Part shown: piece after piece, positions 19,863 to 30,115 of the stretch | Layout: each line of letters opens with the position of its first letter | Position numbering within the stretch: position 1 is the stretch's first letter | Assembly (NCBI GenBank): GCA_023078555.1 | Contig: CM041197.1 | Location: forward strand, 8,650,842 to 8,714,841 | Reading direction: 5' to 3' | DNA length: 64,000 nt | From: Ulva prolifera | Taxonomy: Eukaryota; Chlorophyta; Ulvophyceae; Ulvales; Ulvaceae | Notes under the pieces: generated by a model | The model's input: only the letters and a program-made list of their open reading frames with translations | The model's database searches: none | What the model was told of the DNA's origin: nothing | Made by a program: the position numbers and the translations under genes

Positions 19863-22232
19863 ATGGCCGATCCTAGCGAGTATAGTCAGTTTTATGCGTC
19901 TGTCGTTCAGCCTCCAGATGACGATGGCGTACCCCCCGACCTCATCCAACTGTCAGGCTTCGACGCTTTGCAAGCAGCGGATCGCGAGGCAATTCGCCTG
20001 GCCATATCCCTCCTGCTGACTCTTACGAAGGCTTTCTTCGAAGCGACTCGGCGCTCGTCGGTCGAGGTGCTGAAGTCGTACGGCCAGGCTTCCCGCACCC
20101 TGCTCCAGATGCTCGTCCAAAGCACCACCGACCAGACGCCCCCCCCGTTCGAAGCACTTCGACGAAGGTCCCACCTGAATGGCGATCAAGTGCGCGAGCA
20201 GCTGCGAGCAGCCACTGCGACAACCTGCGCCTCCAACTGGGGTCCACCTGTGGGCTGCGTGCGCGATCTTCTCTCCGTCAGCGCGATGGCCTTCTACACC
20301 TGGACTGGCGGCGCCCTCGCTGCCACCATTCTGGACTTCGTATATTCCTTCTGTACAGATGCTGCTGCCTGGGCAACCGTATGGCTACAGTGTCCTGTGG
20401 ACCACTCCCACCTGGACTTCCCTGCCCTCGCCCTGCGCGTCACGTCGCATCGCGCACGAAGCACCAGCTCCAGCCCCGCGGCCATGGTGTCGCAGCTCGC
20501 CACCCTCGCCGTCAGCGCCATTGAGCCGATTGTACGGTCCATGTACACAGCAGCGTCTATCCTACCTGGGACTACAGCGAACTACTTCGAGGAGCAGCTG
20601 TTCCGCGCGACATCCGCGCAGGTGGCAGCAGCGCCCGCGCTGCAGTACGCCGGCATCGTGCGATCGAACTTGGTACTGTCATCCCTGCCTCACGTGTCGA
20701 GCCTGCCATGGTACACCCCGAACTTCACAGACGACTCGAGTGCAACCTGGTTTAGATCTGCTGATTATTTCTTCGCATCCATACATTTTCCTTTGTCTGA
20801 TGCGGTTCGTGGCGATGCATCCGCTGAGCGAAAGTGGCATCACTACGTGTGCGAAGTTTTGAACAACCGCGTCTTATGCATGAAACTATCTGAGGCCCAG
20901 GTGATCAAACATTTGTCCAAGGGTTTCACTCGTGATGCCATGCACTACCAGGTTGCCACAGAAAAAGCCATGTCTCCTGAGTGCACCGTTCGTGAATGGC
21001 TGGATGCCATACGTGACTTTTTCTTTACCAACGGGCAATTCAGAATGCATATCGAGGGAGCCTGGAGCAAATACCGTGCTGGAAAAGCCTCCAGCTTCAA
21101 TGACTTGGTGCATCATGTCCGCATATATTACCAATTGATCTTTCTCGATTATGTGGACTTGCCAGGCAAAATGTCCCTGCAAGATTTTGCATGGAACTTG
21201 TTTGACAAATTGCAGCACCTCATGTCCCCTGAGTGCACCTCAGAATTGTCAGCCACAGTCAAAATGTTCATGCCACTACCAGACCTGCTACAAAAATTAA
21301 CCACACATCTGGAGAACAGCCACACATGGCCGACCGAGCGCGCAAATTCACATGCCATAGCATTTGTCACATGGTGTGTGGACAAGCTGAACACAGCCAA
21401 GGAGACAGCCAACACAGCCAAGCGCTTTGCCACATTCTCTGCCAACCATTACCAGGGTGTAGATTTTGCATCCACCAGCACCCATACCACCCCCACCCGT
21501 GAGATGCCAGCCCATGGCCACACATCAGCACCAAAACGAGGCCAGCGGCAGATTGCCATGGCATATACCAATACCCAAAGACCAGGCCAGAGTCGCAGCC
21601 AATTTTCCAACAACCGTTCAACATATGTGCAGCCATCTACGCCATGTTCCAGCGTCACCCGGGAGCGCTTACCAGGCCTCCGGGACGCCCGTAAGCTTCC
21701 ATTCCAACAGAAGCAGGCCTGGCTCGATAATGCCATGGACAGCCCCACCGTACCACAGTGGATCAAAGATGTGTATGCGTTTGAAGTTGCCAACCACAAC
21801 GCGCCATTCACCATCCACGGTCTTGCGGCAGCCTGCCGTAAAGAGCTCCCTTACTACCTTCCATTCACACCCGTGGCCGTCGGGATATTCCTCTTGGAAG
21901 CAACTTTCCACCACCGCAAGCGAGTTTGCGGCATCTGCCCCTCCTCCATGCCTGACAGCGACAGGTACCACCGCATCGCGGACTGCCCTACCGCGCGTTC
22001 CATTGCGCCGGAGGCACTCGCAACCTGGGCGCAACACCCTGCCAACAAGAACAAGTGCCTGATGGCAGTGGAGCCCGCCGACGAGCTACCGCCGCCACCA
22101 CCCCCGCCGCCGCAGCCGCAGAGCGCGGCAAACACTCCAAATTCCGCGGGCCCCCGCAATCGCAAACGGTATGATGATACCCCTCAGACTCCGAACAAAC
22201 GAGCACGTGCCCCTGGCAACCATATCCGTTGA
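19863..22232 (+). CDS. Gag polyprotein of the gypsy element
   Basis: A 789-codon frame starts 24 nt after the LTR with ATG. The capsid-like region lies at about residues 290-490 (FRSADYFFASIHFPLSD, WHHYVCEVLNNRVLCMKLSE, then FNDLVHHVRIYYQLIFLDYV), matching the retrotransposon Gag fold. Near the C-terminus a Cx2Cx10Hx4C zinc-knuckle-like motif (CGICPSSMPDSDRYHRIADC) could bind RNA. A polyproline tract and a basic tail (RNRKRYDDTPQ...NKRARA) follow. The frame ends with TGA at 22230, yet remains open in the same frame for another 750 nt into the protease, so read-through is a likely route to protease and pol. Confidence 0.93.
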   Translation: MADPSEYSQFYASVVQPPDDDGVPPDLIQLSGFDALQAADREAIRLAISLLLTLTKAFFEATRRSSVEVLKSYGQASRTLLQMLVQSTTDQTPPPFEALRRRSHLNGDQVREQLRAATATTCASNWGPPVGCVRDLLSVSAMAFYTWTGGALAATILDFVYSFCTDAAAWATVWLQCPVDHSHLDFPALALRVTSHRARSTSSSPAAMVSQLATLAVSAIEPIVRSMYTAASILPGTTANYFEEQLFRATSAQVAAAPALQYAGIVRSNLVLSSLPHVSSLPWYTPNFTDDSSATWFRSADYFFASIHFPLSDAVRGDASAERKWHHYVCEVLNNRVLCMKLSEAQVIKHLSKGFTRDAMHYQVATEKAMSPECTVREWLDAIRDFFFTNGQFRMHIEGAWSKYRAGKASSFNDLVHHVRIYYQLIFLDYVDLPGKMSLQDFAWNLFDKLQHLMSPECTSELSATVKMFMPLPDLLQKLTTHLENSHTWPTERANSHAIAFVTWCVDKLNTAKETANTAKRFATFSANHYQGVDFASTSTHTTPTREMPAHGHTSAPKRGQRQIAMAYTNTQRPGQSRSQFSNNRSTYVQPSTPCSSVTRERLPGLRDARKLPFQQKQAWLDNAMDSPTVPQWIKDVYAFEVANHNAPFTIHGLAAACRKELPYYLPFTPVAVGIFLLEATFHHRKRVCGICPSSMPDSDRYHRIADCPTARSIAPEALATWAQHPANKNKCLMAVEPADELPPPPPPPPQPQSAANTPNSAGPRNRKRYDDTPQTPNKRARAPGNHIR

Positions 22233-22985
22233 GAAACTGGCAAGCCGCCTCTTGGCTGCCCATCTTGGGCGGTGGAGCCTTTTGTACTAGCGGCTGACCA
22301 CGCCTCAGGCCACGGCATTGTTTTTCCTTCCTCACTCAGCACAGCTGACAAGTCATTATTCGATATTTCCACGCTATCTTGCCCTATTGTTGTTACCTTG
22401 CCATACACTGATGAGGCACACGTAGCATTGAGACATTTACATGCCATCAACCTGAATGGGCACCATGTCACAGTAGCCATCCCTGGCCGCTTGTTTGATA
22501 GTGATGCGTTCGTGTCGTACACTAGCAGACACAGCTACAGCACAGTAGACAAAGCCAATGCATTGTTGTCCTATACGGACGGCCGCCCAGTGCCAGGTCA
22601 CCAGACGTTCCATGTTTTGCGATTGATGTCCAACCAGCAGAGCCTAAATACATCTGCTATTTCTTGTGCTAGTCAGAAAATTGACGCTGTCGATCTGATC
22701 TGCACGGTCCCCATCCACATCAAAGGCAGCCGCTTGAAGGCGCTTGTAGACACAGCCTCCAATCACAGCATGATTACAGTAGAATTCCTACAGGCCAATG
22801 CCATACCATATCACCAAAGCGCATCCACGTCGCATGGCATCTCTGGGAGTGCAGCACCCTGCCTCGGTACTGTCACATTATGCACAAGCATAGGCCGCCA
22901 GCGTCACGATGTCACGTACACTGTGGTAGCAAGTTTGCCGGCTGCAGAGTGGCATGCACCCCAATCACGCGCTATTGGGTCTTGA
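22233..22985 (+). CDS. Protease region of the gypsy element
   Basis: This open frame is in the same phase as gag and separated from it only by the TGA at 22230-22232. It carries an aspartic-protease-like site, LVDTASNHSMI at about 22740-22775, where the usual D-T/S-G triad reads D-T-A. The C-terminal retropepsin motif (LLGLDVI) is not in this frame but in the +1 frame of pol, which overlaps from 22954. A +1 shift near 22954-22980 would therefore be needed to make a complete protease joined to reverse transcriptase. Confidence 0.8.
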   Translation, partial: ETGKPPLGCPSWAVEPFVLAADHASGHGIVFPSSLSTADKSLFDISTLSCPIVVTLPYTDEAHVALRHLHAINLNGHHVTVAIPGRLFDSDAFVSYTSRHSYSTVDKANALLSYTDGRPVPGHQTFHVLRLMSNQQSLNTSAISCASQKIDAVDLICTVPIHIKGSRLKALVDTASNHSMITVEFLQANAIPYHQSASTSHGISGSAAPCLGTVTLCTSIGRQRHDVTYTVVASLPAAEWHAPQSRAIGS

Positions 22986-25900
22986 TGTGATTGCCGTCAC
23001 GCACATGAAACTCGAGTTTGATGATCCGGACATTCGCATCATCGTGCCTGGCCGTAAGGCTGGCCCCCGAAAGCATTCTCGTGATTGGCAGCATGTCGTG
23101 CACATACCCAAACGCACACCTGCTTCACAGGGAACATCAGATGAGTATGCATGCACCAGCCGTAAGCTGAAATCTATGGTCAATCGTGCTAAATGTGGTA
23201 AGTCGCCTCTGTACGTGGTGCATGTCAAACCAGCACATGCACGCGTCGAGCCTTCCAGCGATATGCATGTATGTGCGGCGTCGAAAAAGAAAGGTTTTCT
23301 GTCCCAACAGCAAGTACCAGCACCAGTCCAGCAAGATGTAGCCACCATCCCACAGTGTGTTCAAGAGATAGTACGCAAACATTCCAAGTCCGGAGGCACG
23401 CTCGGGCCTGCACCCCCAAATACCACAGCCTTAGGCTTTGAGATGAATATTGAGAATCTGCCTGGCACCAGACCACGTGCTGCCCGCCAGTACAGATTGA
23501 CTCCACTGGAACACTCTGAACTGGAAAAGCAGGTACAACACTTGCTTGACATGGGTTGGATTCAACCGTCCATCTCCCCTTGGGCAAGCAGCGTCCTTTT
23601 TGCTCCCAAACCCGGAGGTAAACTGAGACTGTGTGTCGACTACCGCTACCTGAATGAGAACACAGTAAAGAATACATACCCATTACCACGCATAGATGCC
23701 TTGCTTGATAAATTGCAAGGCCAGAGGTACTTTTCTGCATTGGATCTTGCTTCTGGATATCACCAGATCAGACTAGCCCCGACATCCCAGCCAAAAACTG
23801 CATTCCGCACCCCTGATGGCCTGTACGAATGGACGGTGATGCCATGCGGTCTCACCAATGCACCGAGTGTCTTCCAACAAGCAATGCACGTGGTTTTGCG
23901 TGGACTGATTGGCAAGATTTGCCTTGCATACCTCGATGACATTATCATCATTTCCAGAACTACTGAGGATCATGCCATCAATCTTGATCGTGTGTTGACT
24001 AGGCTGCATGAACACAACTTTTTCTGCAATGCTGTCAAATGCCAATTTGCCATGCAAGAAGTCAAATACTTGGGACATATTGTTACAGCAGATACCGTGA
24101 AGCCAGACCCACACAAGGTTTCAGTGTTGCAACAATGGCCTGAGGCTGATTTAAAATCGTCAACCAATACCATCCGATCATTCTTGGGTCTTGCTGGCTA
24201 TTTTCGCAGATTTATTCCGAAATTTCCCACCCTTGCTGCCCCACTGCTCGAGCGCATGAAAGCCAAAGGCAAGAGCGCATGGACTGAACAATGCACTCGA
24301 GCATTCAATGACATCAAACATGCTCTGATCAATGCCACAGGCCTGCGCCATCCCAATCTCAACCAGCCCTTCCATGTGTACACAGATGCCAGTGATTATG
24401 CCTACGGAGCTGTCTTGATGCAAGACCATGAAGCAGCTCTGCACCCCATTACATGGGTAGGCCGAAAAATGAATTCCTCTGAGGTCCACCATGCCACTTT
24501 TGAAAAAGAGCTGGGCGCCATTGTTTTTGCTGCACGCCAATGGCGTTGCTATCTGGAAAATGGCCACCCCGTGTACGTCCACTCTGACCATAATCCACTG
24601 AGGTACTTGCAGACCCAGCAACGCTTGAATAACAAGCAAGCGCGTTGGGTAGAGACGCTGTCCCGCATCAACTGGCACATCATGTACGTGCCTGGTGATA
24701 AGAACGTGGTGGCGGACGCAGTGTCCCGTGCCACACACCTGCCTTCCATGACAGTACAACTGCATGATGACCATCCCATTTCGTGTGCCTCTCGTGCGGG
24801 CAATGCCATTCCAGTGCAAGTTTCTTATGCGTTTCCGGCCGTAAGTCTGACCACGGCTATAGCACGCAGATGCCACTCTTCCCCATCCCCGGATCCAAGC
24901 GGATACGAGCTTCCAATCGCCAGCACTGGATCAACGGCCATATCATCTGGCCAGTCGCCGATGAATCAGGCCATCCCATACCACCAGACGTTGCCAACAA
25001 TCTCTCCCCAGCCCTGCGACTACTCCCGGCTACGGGAGAAGTTCGGTTCACCCCCGCCCGGCCTGTCCCCGCCCATGCCAGACCTGCGTTCCCAGTCGCA
25101 ATTTCCACCTCTGTCCCAGCCACAGGACCCACGGCGGCCCACGCAGCCGCCGCAATCAGTGATTTCCATCAGCTCGGGGTCCAGCCCCCGCATGGGCGAG
25201 CAGCTGGAGTCTCAGCGGTCCCCGGTGTTGATGCCAACGGGATCTCCGCCAGCGCTGCCACCGCCCCCATCCCCACTTCCCCGCCGGCCCATGCCAACGC
25301 CGACCCGCCGCCGTTCTCCGCGACCGCTCCTGGTTGCCTCCGCACCCCATCTCCAATGTCAGACATTGACTTCGCGCCTACAGCGGAGGAGGCCGAATTC
25401 CTCGGCCTCACCCCTCCACCAACAGCCCGCGCGTGAGGACGACGTAGCGACCGCGCAGCCGGATGCTTCCGCGGTGGACTGGGTCGACCAGGAGGACCTG
25501 GTGTGTGACGGCCGCGCAGTCGACGCACAGCGTGTGGGTACGCACTCACAAGCAGAGCTGCTTCTGAAACAATCCAACAAATACTTGACTCTAGATCTGC
25601 ACGCGGACGACTTCTGGCAGCGATTGCGTAGTGGCTATGCACATGATTCTGATTTTGCCGAGCCACCTGCATCATACCATTACGACCCTAAGCACCAGAT
25701 TTATCTGCACAAGAACAAGATTGTTGTCCCTGATCATGATCACTTGCGCCGGCAAATTCTGTTGTGGCACCACGTACACCCCTGGCATGCACACATGGGT
25801 GTCTCTCGCACAGCATCATTGATCACAGACTCATTTTACTGGCCAGATATACACAAAGATGTCAAGAAATTTGTGTCACAATGCCATAGCTGTCAGACCA

Positions 25901-27342
25901 TGAAGTCCCCGTCGGAGCGGGAGGCAGTCATGTCCCCACTACCTGTACCTTCTGCATGCTGGCGTGTCGTGAGTGTAGACATGATCACGCAACTGCCTAA
26001 CTCCACGTCTGGTCACAATTGCATTGTTGTATTTGTTGATCAATTCAGCAAGATGGTAAGATTGATCCCCGCAGTGTCTACTCTGAATGGTCCCGGATTC
26101 GCTGCGTTGTTTTTCCAGCACATATACCCCCATTATGGCTTGCCACTTGGCATTTGTAGTGACCGCGGTACGCAGTGGAACAATAAATTTTTCACATCCC
26201 TTTGTGATCACCTAGGCATTGCATTGCAGCTAACATTCTCCTACCATCCTAGAGCCAATGGGCAAGTTGAGCGGTACAATCGCGTTGTAGAAGAAGCTGT
26301 TCGGCATTTCATCGGTCCTGCACATGATGATTGGGATGCATTCCTGCCACATATTGAGTTCAGCATGAATAGCTCCAAGTCGGCAGCCACGGGCTGCACA
26401 CCGTTCTCTTTGAACCGTATCACTCCGCCACTGTCTCCCACAGCCCTTGCGTTCAAATTGCCACAGCATCAGCAACCAGCCCCAGCCGTGATGCACCGCA
26501 TGTACTACTTCCTGGCGAAGCAAGCTCTGGTAGAGGCCAAGCAGTCAATGTGGTCGGATTTCAACCGGAAATCTGCTTGGCCAACCTTTTCTGTGGGTGA
26601 CTTGGTCCTGCTATCTATACGTAAGGTTGCTCTGCATCATCCATCTCTCCGAAAGAAGTTTACTCCGCGCTGGTTGGGTCCCTGTAAAATTCTGGAAGTA
26701 GTGGGCCGGGCCGCTGCCCGTATATCATTGCCGACCACGCTGCAGCGTCTAGGTCTACATGATGTCTTTCACTTCTCTGTGCTCAAACCTTACAATGAGT
26801 CCTTCGATGCTGCATGCGCCACCAGCCCTGAACCTTCCAAGTCATCGGCCACTGTGGACACGACCACATATGAAGTTGAATGCGTAGTCAATTACATGCA
26901 GTCGCGGCATCGCGATGACGACATCTCCATCGCGTGCCCTCACTACCTGGTGCGCTGGGTTGGCTACGATGCATCTCATGACTCTTGGTTACCAGTTGAT
27001 GAGTTGTCCGGATGCCTGGAGAAAGTTGCCGATTATCTGTTCCACAATGCCTCCAGTACTCAGAGAGCGCACATGATTCATGAGTTTCCGCGGGAAGCGC
27101 GGCTACAACTGTCCCATATAGCAGCCAAGGCTGAATCTACCAGGCGTCCCGTCGCTGGGGGGAAGGTGCCCGCGGGTGGCAGCAACATCGACGATCCCAA
27201 ACGCAAACCGCGTAGACGTAGTTCTCGGTTGAGCGAATCCCATAAGGCAGCACTTTCCAGGGTCACCTACTGCAGTTATTGTGGTAGGATGCGGACTGAG
27301 TCCGCAAAGCGCATGTGCGCTAATGCTGCCCCCCCGCTGTGA
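22954..27342 (+). CDS. Pol polyprotein: RT, RNase H, integrase, chromodomain
   Basis: This frame has 1,462 codons. Residues 6-14 are the end of the protease (HALLGLDVI). Reverse transcriptase spans about 190-370, with the active site YLDD at about residue 325. RNase H spans about 470-600 (TDASDYAYGAV, FEKELGAIV, SDHNPLRY, ADAVSR). A long Pro-rich linker (about 620-860) is followed by an integrase zinc finger (HVHPWHAH...CHSC, about 938-978). The catalytic core has the triad D at about 1008, D at about 1068 (CSDRGTQW) and E at about 1104 (NGQVERYN). A chromodomain sits at about 1309-1362 (YLVRWVGYDASHDSWLP). All key residues are present. The frame is +1 relative to gag-protease; internal initiation at the ATG at 22954 is the alternative. 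Confidence 0.96.
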   Translation: MHPNHALLGLDVIAVTHMKLEFDDPDIRIIVPGRKAGPRKHSRDWQHVVHIPKRTPASQGTSDEYACTSRKLKSMVNRAKCGKSPLYVVHVKPAHARVEPSSDMHVCAASKKKGFLSQQQVPAPVQQDVATIPQCVQEIVRKHSKSGGTLGPAPPNTTALGFEMNIENLPGTRPRAARQYRLTPLEHSELEKQVQHLLDMGWIQPSISPWASSVLFAPKPGGKLRLCVDYRYLNENTVKNTYPLPRIDALLDKLQGQRYFSALDLASGYHQIRLAPTSQPKTAFRTPDGLYEWTVMPCGLTNAPSVFQQAMHVVLRGLIGKICLAYLDDIIIISRTTEDHAINLDRVLTRLHEHNFFCNAVKCQFAMQEVKYLGHIVTADTVKPDPHKVSVLQQWPEADLKSSTNTIRSFLGLAGYFRRFIPKFPTLAAPLLERMKAKGKSAWTEQCTRAFNDIKHALINATGLRHPNLNQPFHVYTDASDYAYGAVLMQDHEAALHPITWVGRKMNSSEVHHATFEKELGAIVFAARQWRCYLENGHPVYVHSDHNPLRYLQTQQRLNNKQARWVETLSRINWHIMYVPGDKNVVADAVSRATHLPSMTVQLHDDHPISCASRAGNAIPVQVSYAFPAVSLTTAIARRCHSSPSPDPSGYELPIASTGSTAISSGQSPMNQAIPYHQTLPTISPQPCDYSRLREKFGSPPPGLSPPMPDLRSQSQFPPLSQPQDPRRPTQPPQSVISISSGSSPRMGEQLESQRSPVLMPTGSPPALPPPPSPLPRRPMPTPTRRRSPRPLLVASAPHLQCQTLTSRLQRRRPNSSASPLHQQPAREDDVATAQPDASAVDWVDQEDLVCDGRAVDAQRVGTHSQAELLLKQSNKYLTLDLHADDFWQRLRSGYAHDSDFAEPPASYHYDPKHQIYLHKNKIVVPDHDHLRRQILLWHHVHPWHAHMGVSRTASLITDSFYWPDIHKDVKKFVSQCHSCQTMKSPSEREAVMSPLPVPSACWRVVSVDMITQLPNSTSGHNCIVVFVDQFSKMVRLIPAVSTLNGPGFAALFFQHIYPHYGLPLGICSDRGTQWNNKFFTSLCDHLGIALQLTFSYHPRANGQVERYNRVVEEAVRHFIGPAHDDWDAFLPHIEFSMNSSKSAATGCTPFSLNRITPPLSPTALAFKLPQHQQPAPAVMHRMYYFLAKQALVEAKQSMWSDFNRKSAWPTFSVGDLVLLSIRKVALHHPSLRKKFTPRWLGPCKILEVVGRAAARISLPTTLQRLGLHDVFHFSVLKPYNESFDAACATSPEPSKSSATVDTTTYEVECVVNYMQSRHRDDDISIACPHYLVRWVGYDASHDSWLPVDELSGCLEKVADYLFHNASSTQRAHMIHEFPREARLQLSHIAAKAESTRRPVAGGKVPAGGSNIDDPKRKPRRRSSRLSESHKAALSRVTYCSYCGRMRTESAKRMCANAAPPL

Positions 27343-27469
27343 TGCTGAAGGGGACGCCTGGATGTAAGCAGACTGCCTCTGTGAGGCCGGGGATTTCCAG
27401 GCCATAGGTGATGTGAGGAGGGGGCTCCCGGGAGCAAGGCCAACCCCTGCCTAAATCTGATCCGCCAGG

Positions 27470-27871
27470 TTGCATGTCGCGGGGCACCAACCTGTTTTTC
27501 CATCATGTGACTTCCATAAAACCCGACAGACCCAATTCCATCATCTGAACCCACCTATGTGTGCAGTTAGAAACTTGCCAGTCCCTGAGATCCCACAAGA
27601 TCCGACATCCCATTCCCTCGTCCAGCGTCGACGCTTTCTCCAGAACGTCCGCCAGTTGATGCTAGATGCCACTACAATGCCAGCGCTTGGAGACTACCGC
27701 TCTCAGTACCTCACTGACCTCTGCCATGTCAGAAGAGTTACTCGCAGGCTGCATGATGCAGTCCTAGACCTAGATGAGGCCATGAGTGAAATGATAAACC
27801 GCTACTCAGGTCGTCAATTGTTGCCAGAGTATTTCCACGATCTCTGCGATGAGTTCCCCAGCCAGCTCTAG
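27470..27871 (+). CDS. Small extra ORF between pol and 3' LTR
   Basis: This frame has 133 codons from the first listed start; the ATG before CAVRNLPVPEIPQDP at about 27557 is the more natural start, leaving about 104 residues. The product is hydrophilic and helical (SLVQRRRFLQNVRQLMLDA, TRRLHDAVLDLDEAM) without membrane segments, so it is not an envelope protein. No domain is recognised. Its place inside an otherwise intact element suggests a regulatory or accessory role, but it may be fortuitous. Confidence 0.45.
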   Translation: MHVAGHQPVFPSCDFHKTRQTQFHHLNPPMCAVRNLPVPEIPQDPTSHSLVQRRRFLQNVRQLMLDATTMPALGDYRSQYLTDLCHVRRVTRRLHDAVLDLDEAMSEMINRYSGRQLLPEYFHDLCDEFPSQL

Positions 27872-28076
27872 AACTAGCCTTAATTCCAACAAGGTCACTC
27901 ATCCGTATTCCAGATGAGTAGACCCTTCTCTGTAAATACCACATTGCCCCGGTCTTATGATGTACCCTACCATTCAAGTCAATGTGCTGTCTCCATTTAT
28001 CTGCTTACCTGAGCTTCCAGACTTGCCCTGAGCTTGCAGAGCATACTCTTGTTTGCCCTGCTCCGCTCCCGTGTGT

Positions 28077-28085
28077 GGGGGGAGG
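28077..28085 (+). other. Polypurine tract of the gypsy element
   Basis: GGGGGGAGG lies immediately before the 3' LTR start TGTTG, the expected place for plus-strand priming. The same nine bases precede the 3' LTR of the miniature element on its own strand. Confidence 0.9.
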
Positions 28086-28877
28086 TGTTGTAATGGCCAA
28101 ATCTGTCTGCTCAGAAGCACACATATTCCAGATATGCAGGCACCAATTGTGGATACATGTGTATGTATCTCAGGCTAGTGCCTTGCAAACTTGAGCCAGG
28201 CGAAAGTATACCAAAGGATACCTCAGAATGCCAGCATGTACCACGTCACAGCTGTGCACATGAGCTGCATGCATACAGCTACATGTGCATAATTCCACAT
28301 GCCCAAAAGTGCCACTAGCATTCCTCAACATGTATAATCTTGCATACCAATCCCATGTATCATGCCACCTTTTGCCACAGCCTTTTGGCAGTGCGAAGTG
28401 CCAGCTCAGTGCATGATACGTCATGCATGCGGCGCATGCATACTGCTGGTCTGCGCTTGCGCACGCCAAGGGTGCAGCGTCAAAGACCATGCCAGCCAAC
28501 CTACGTCTGCGTATCCATGCAGCACGATGTTGCTGCATTGGATTGACGGAGGATGATACATGCCAAATCCCAATGCCCGCAGCAGATCGCCAGATCTCGC
28601 GGGATGCTGCACCCTGATCCGTACAGAGATCAACGAGCAGCGCGATTCCACAGTTCCACAGAGCTATCAGTAGCGAGGACAGCACAAAGCAGGGATGGGC
28701 CTGGGCACATATATTCCAAGTGTTTTGCTGTGATCGACACAATTACCTTTGGTCGATTGGGGCGCTTCTGTTCCAGTCATTCCATCTGTGCTGCATTGTT
28801 ACCCCTGTCTTTCTCTCCTGTCGTTTCTGTACGCTCGCTAGGGTGCCCAGCTCCCTGCGCTACCCGATCAGTCAACA
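28086..28877 (+). repeat. 3' LTR of the gypsy element
   Basis: This 792-bp LTR starts TGTTGTAATGG, ends GTCAACA, and is followed by the target duplication TTCGT at 28878-28882. Confidence 0.97.
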
Positions 28878-28882
28878 TTCGT

Positions 28883-29417
28883 CATGTTGCATTAAGAAGG
28901 CAGTAGATCTGCATGCTTGACTCCCCTGCACACTCGAACTCGCTGTCACATGTTTCCTGGTCCATCCGCCAGATTGCACAAAAGCGGTCTCCGCTCCTAC
29001 ATGCAATTTTAACATGACCAGACAAATGGGCAACTTCGTACCCCCCAAATAGACATCTCCTGAAGATAACATTATGCGACTCGATGTTGAATAGAGACGT
29101 CCCATCGATCGGCCTATTTCTTGTCGAGCTTAGGCGTACTTCTCTTGACCAATCATCGCTACGGCACTGGGGTACGACGACAGCGCTCTTGAATTTACGT
29201 CTACAGAGACAAAGAGACAGGAAGAAAGCAGCTGTCACTGGTATCAATGGGCATGGTGGCGGCCACACTCTTTGCGGGCTCGAATATCCGAAGTTGCAGC
29301 GTGGAAAACATGTATGTGCATGAATTCGATACAATTTGCCTGGCCGAGACATAAGACAGCTCTCCGTGTGTCGAGATAGCTTCAATGCGCCGCGTGTGCG
29401 GTATCTAATGGAAGCGT
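28883..29417. other. Gene-free spacer between gypsy element and copia LTR nest
   Basis: A minus-strand open frame covers most of this interval (up to 29472), including SRNRPIDGTSLFNIESHNV, and stops at the gypsy insertion point. It shows no recognised domain and runs into LTR sequence, so it is left unannotated as a gene. Confidence 0.35.
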
Positions 29418-29771
29418 TGTCACAATGCATGAGCCTGCGGGCAGCAATGTGGTGACAGGTGCACCCATGCACGGACGATCTGCGGATCCGGTGCAGGGGT
29501 AAGCCGCCAGCCGGGATTGTCTCGATATAGTGAGAGAGGTCGTACGAGGGTTTCCCGCCGCAACCTTGAGTGTTGAGTATTCAGTGTGCATATAAGCATG
29601 TGCACACTGAGATCTGTAACCATTCTTCTTACTGTTTCACGGTATTAGCATCTCCTCTTACAGTGTTCCTCGGTTCTACCTCTGTGCGCAGCAGGTATGG
29701 AACACTGGCCTCCTGACATGATCTGAACTGAGACTGCGCGTCTGATCTGACCGCATATAGCATTTCTGACA
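29418..29771 (+). repeat. copia-type LTR (copy A), complete
   Basis: This LTR starts TGTCACAATGCATG and ends TTTCTGACA. It is directly followed by TGGTATCGGTG (29772-29782), a primer-binding site, showing that it was a 5' LTR. Related copies lie at 29843, 31215, 31776, 31835 and 32203. A TATATAA-like GCATATAAGC lies in the middle, where the promoter would be. Confidence 0.85.
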
Positions 29772-29782
29772 TGGTATCGGTG
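29772..29782 (+). other. Primer-binding site of the copia element
   Basis: TGGTATCGGTG directly follows the LTR end TGACA and shares GGTATCGGTG with the primer site of the gypsy element at 19840. Confidence 0.75.
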
Positions 29783-29842
29783 ATTGTTAGCGTTATGTCT
29801 ATTTATGGTCTTGTTCAGGAAGCCGTTGGCCAAAGTCTGTGC

Positions 29843-30115
29843 GCAGGGGTAAGCCGCCAGCCGGGATTGTCTCGATGAAGTGAGGGAGATCCCGTGAGGG
29901 TTTCCCGCCGTAACCTTGAGCGTTCAGTGTGCATATAAGGATGTGCACGCTATGATCTGTAACCTGTCTCGTTACTGTTTCACGGTATTAGTATCTTCCT
30001 GTTTCAGTGTTCCACGGTTCTACCTCTGTGCGCAGCAGGTATGGAACACTGGCCTCCTGACCTAACCTGAGCTGAGACTGCGCGTCTGACCTGACAAGAT
30101 GTAGAATTACTGACA
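29843..30115 (+). repeat. copia-type LTR (copy B), 5'-truncated
   Basis: It matches copy A from GCAGGGGTAAGCCGCC to the end TACTGACA and lacks about the first 90 bases. It directly joins a copia pol fragment, so a deletion has removed the whole 5' internal part of that element. Confidence 0.8.

Larger units (their letters stand above)
19043..28882 (+). mobile_element. Complete Ty3/gypsy chromovirus LTR retrotransposon
   Basis: The element spans 19048-28877 (9.83 kb) within the 5-bp target duplication TTCGT (19043-19047 and 28878-28882). It has two 792-bp LTRs beginning TGTTG and ending CAACA, which appear essentially identical. It also has a primer-binding motif, gag, protease, reverse transcriptase, RNase H, integrase and a chromodomain, plus a small extra ORF and a polypurine tract (28077-28085). 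Order and domains match chromoviruses, whose integrase-linked chromodomain directs insertion towards marked chromatin. Nearly identical LTRs and intact domains suggest recent activity. Confidence 0.97.

Noticed and set aside
28883-29472. A 196-codon minus-strand frame beside the gypsy element
   Set aside because: It begins inside a copia LTR and ends at the gypsy target site; no domain or splice support was found.
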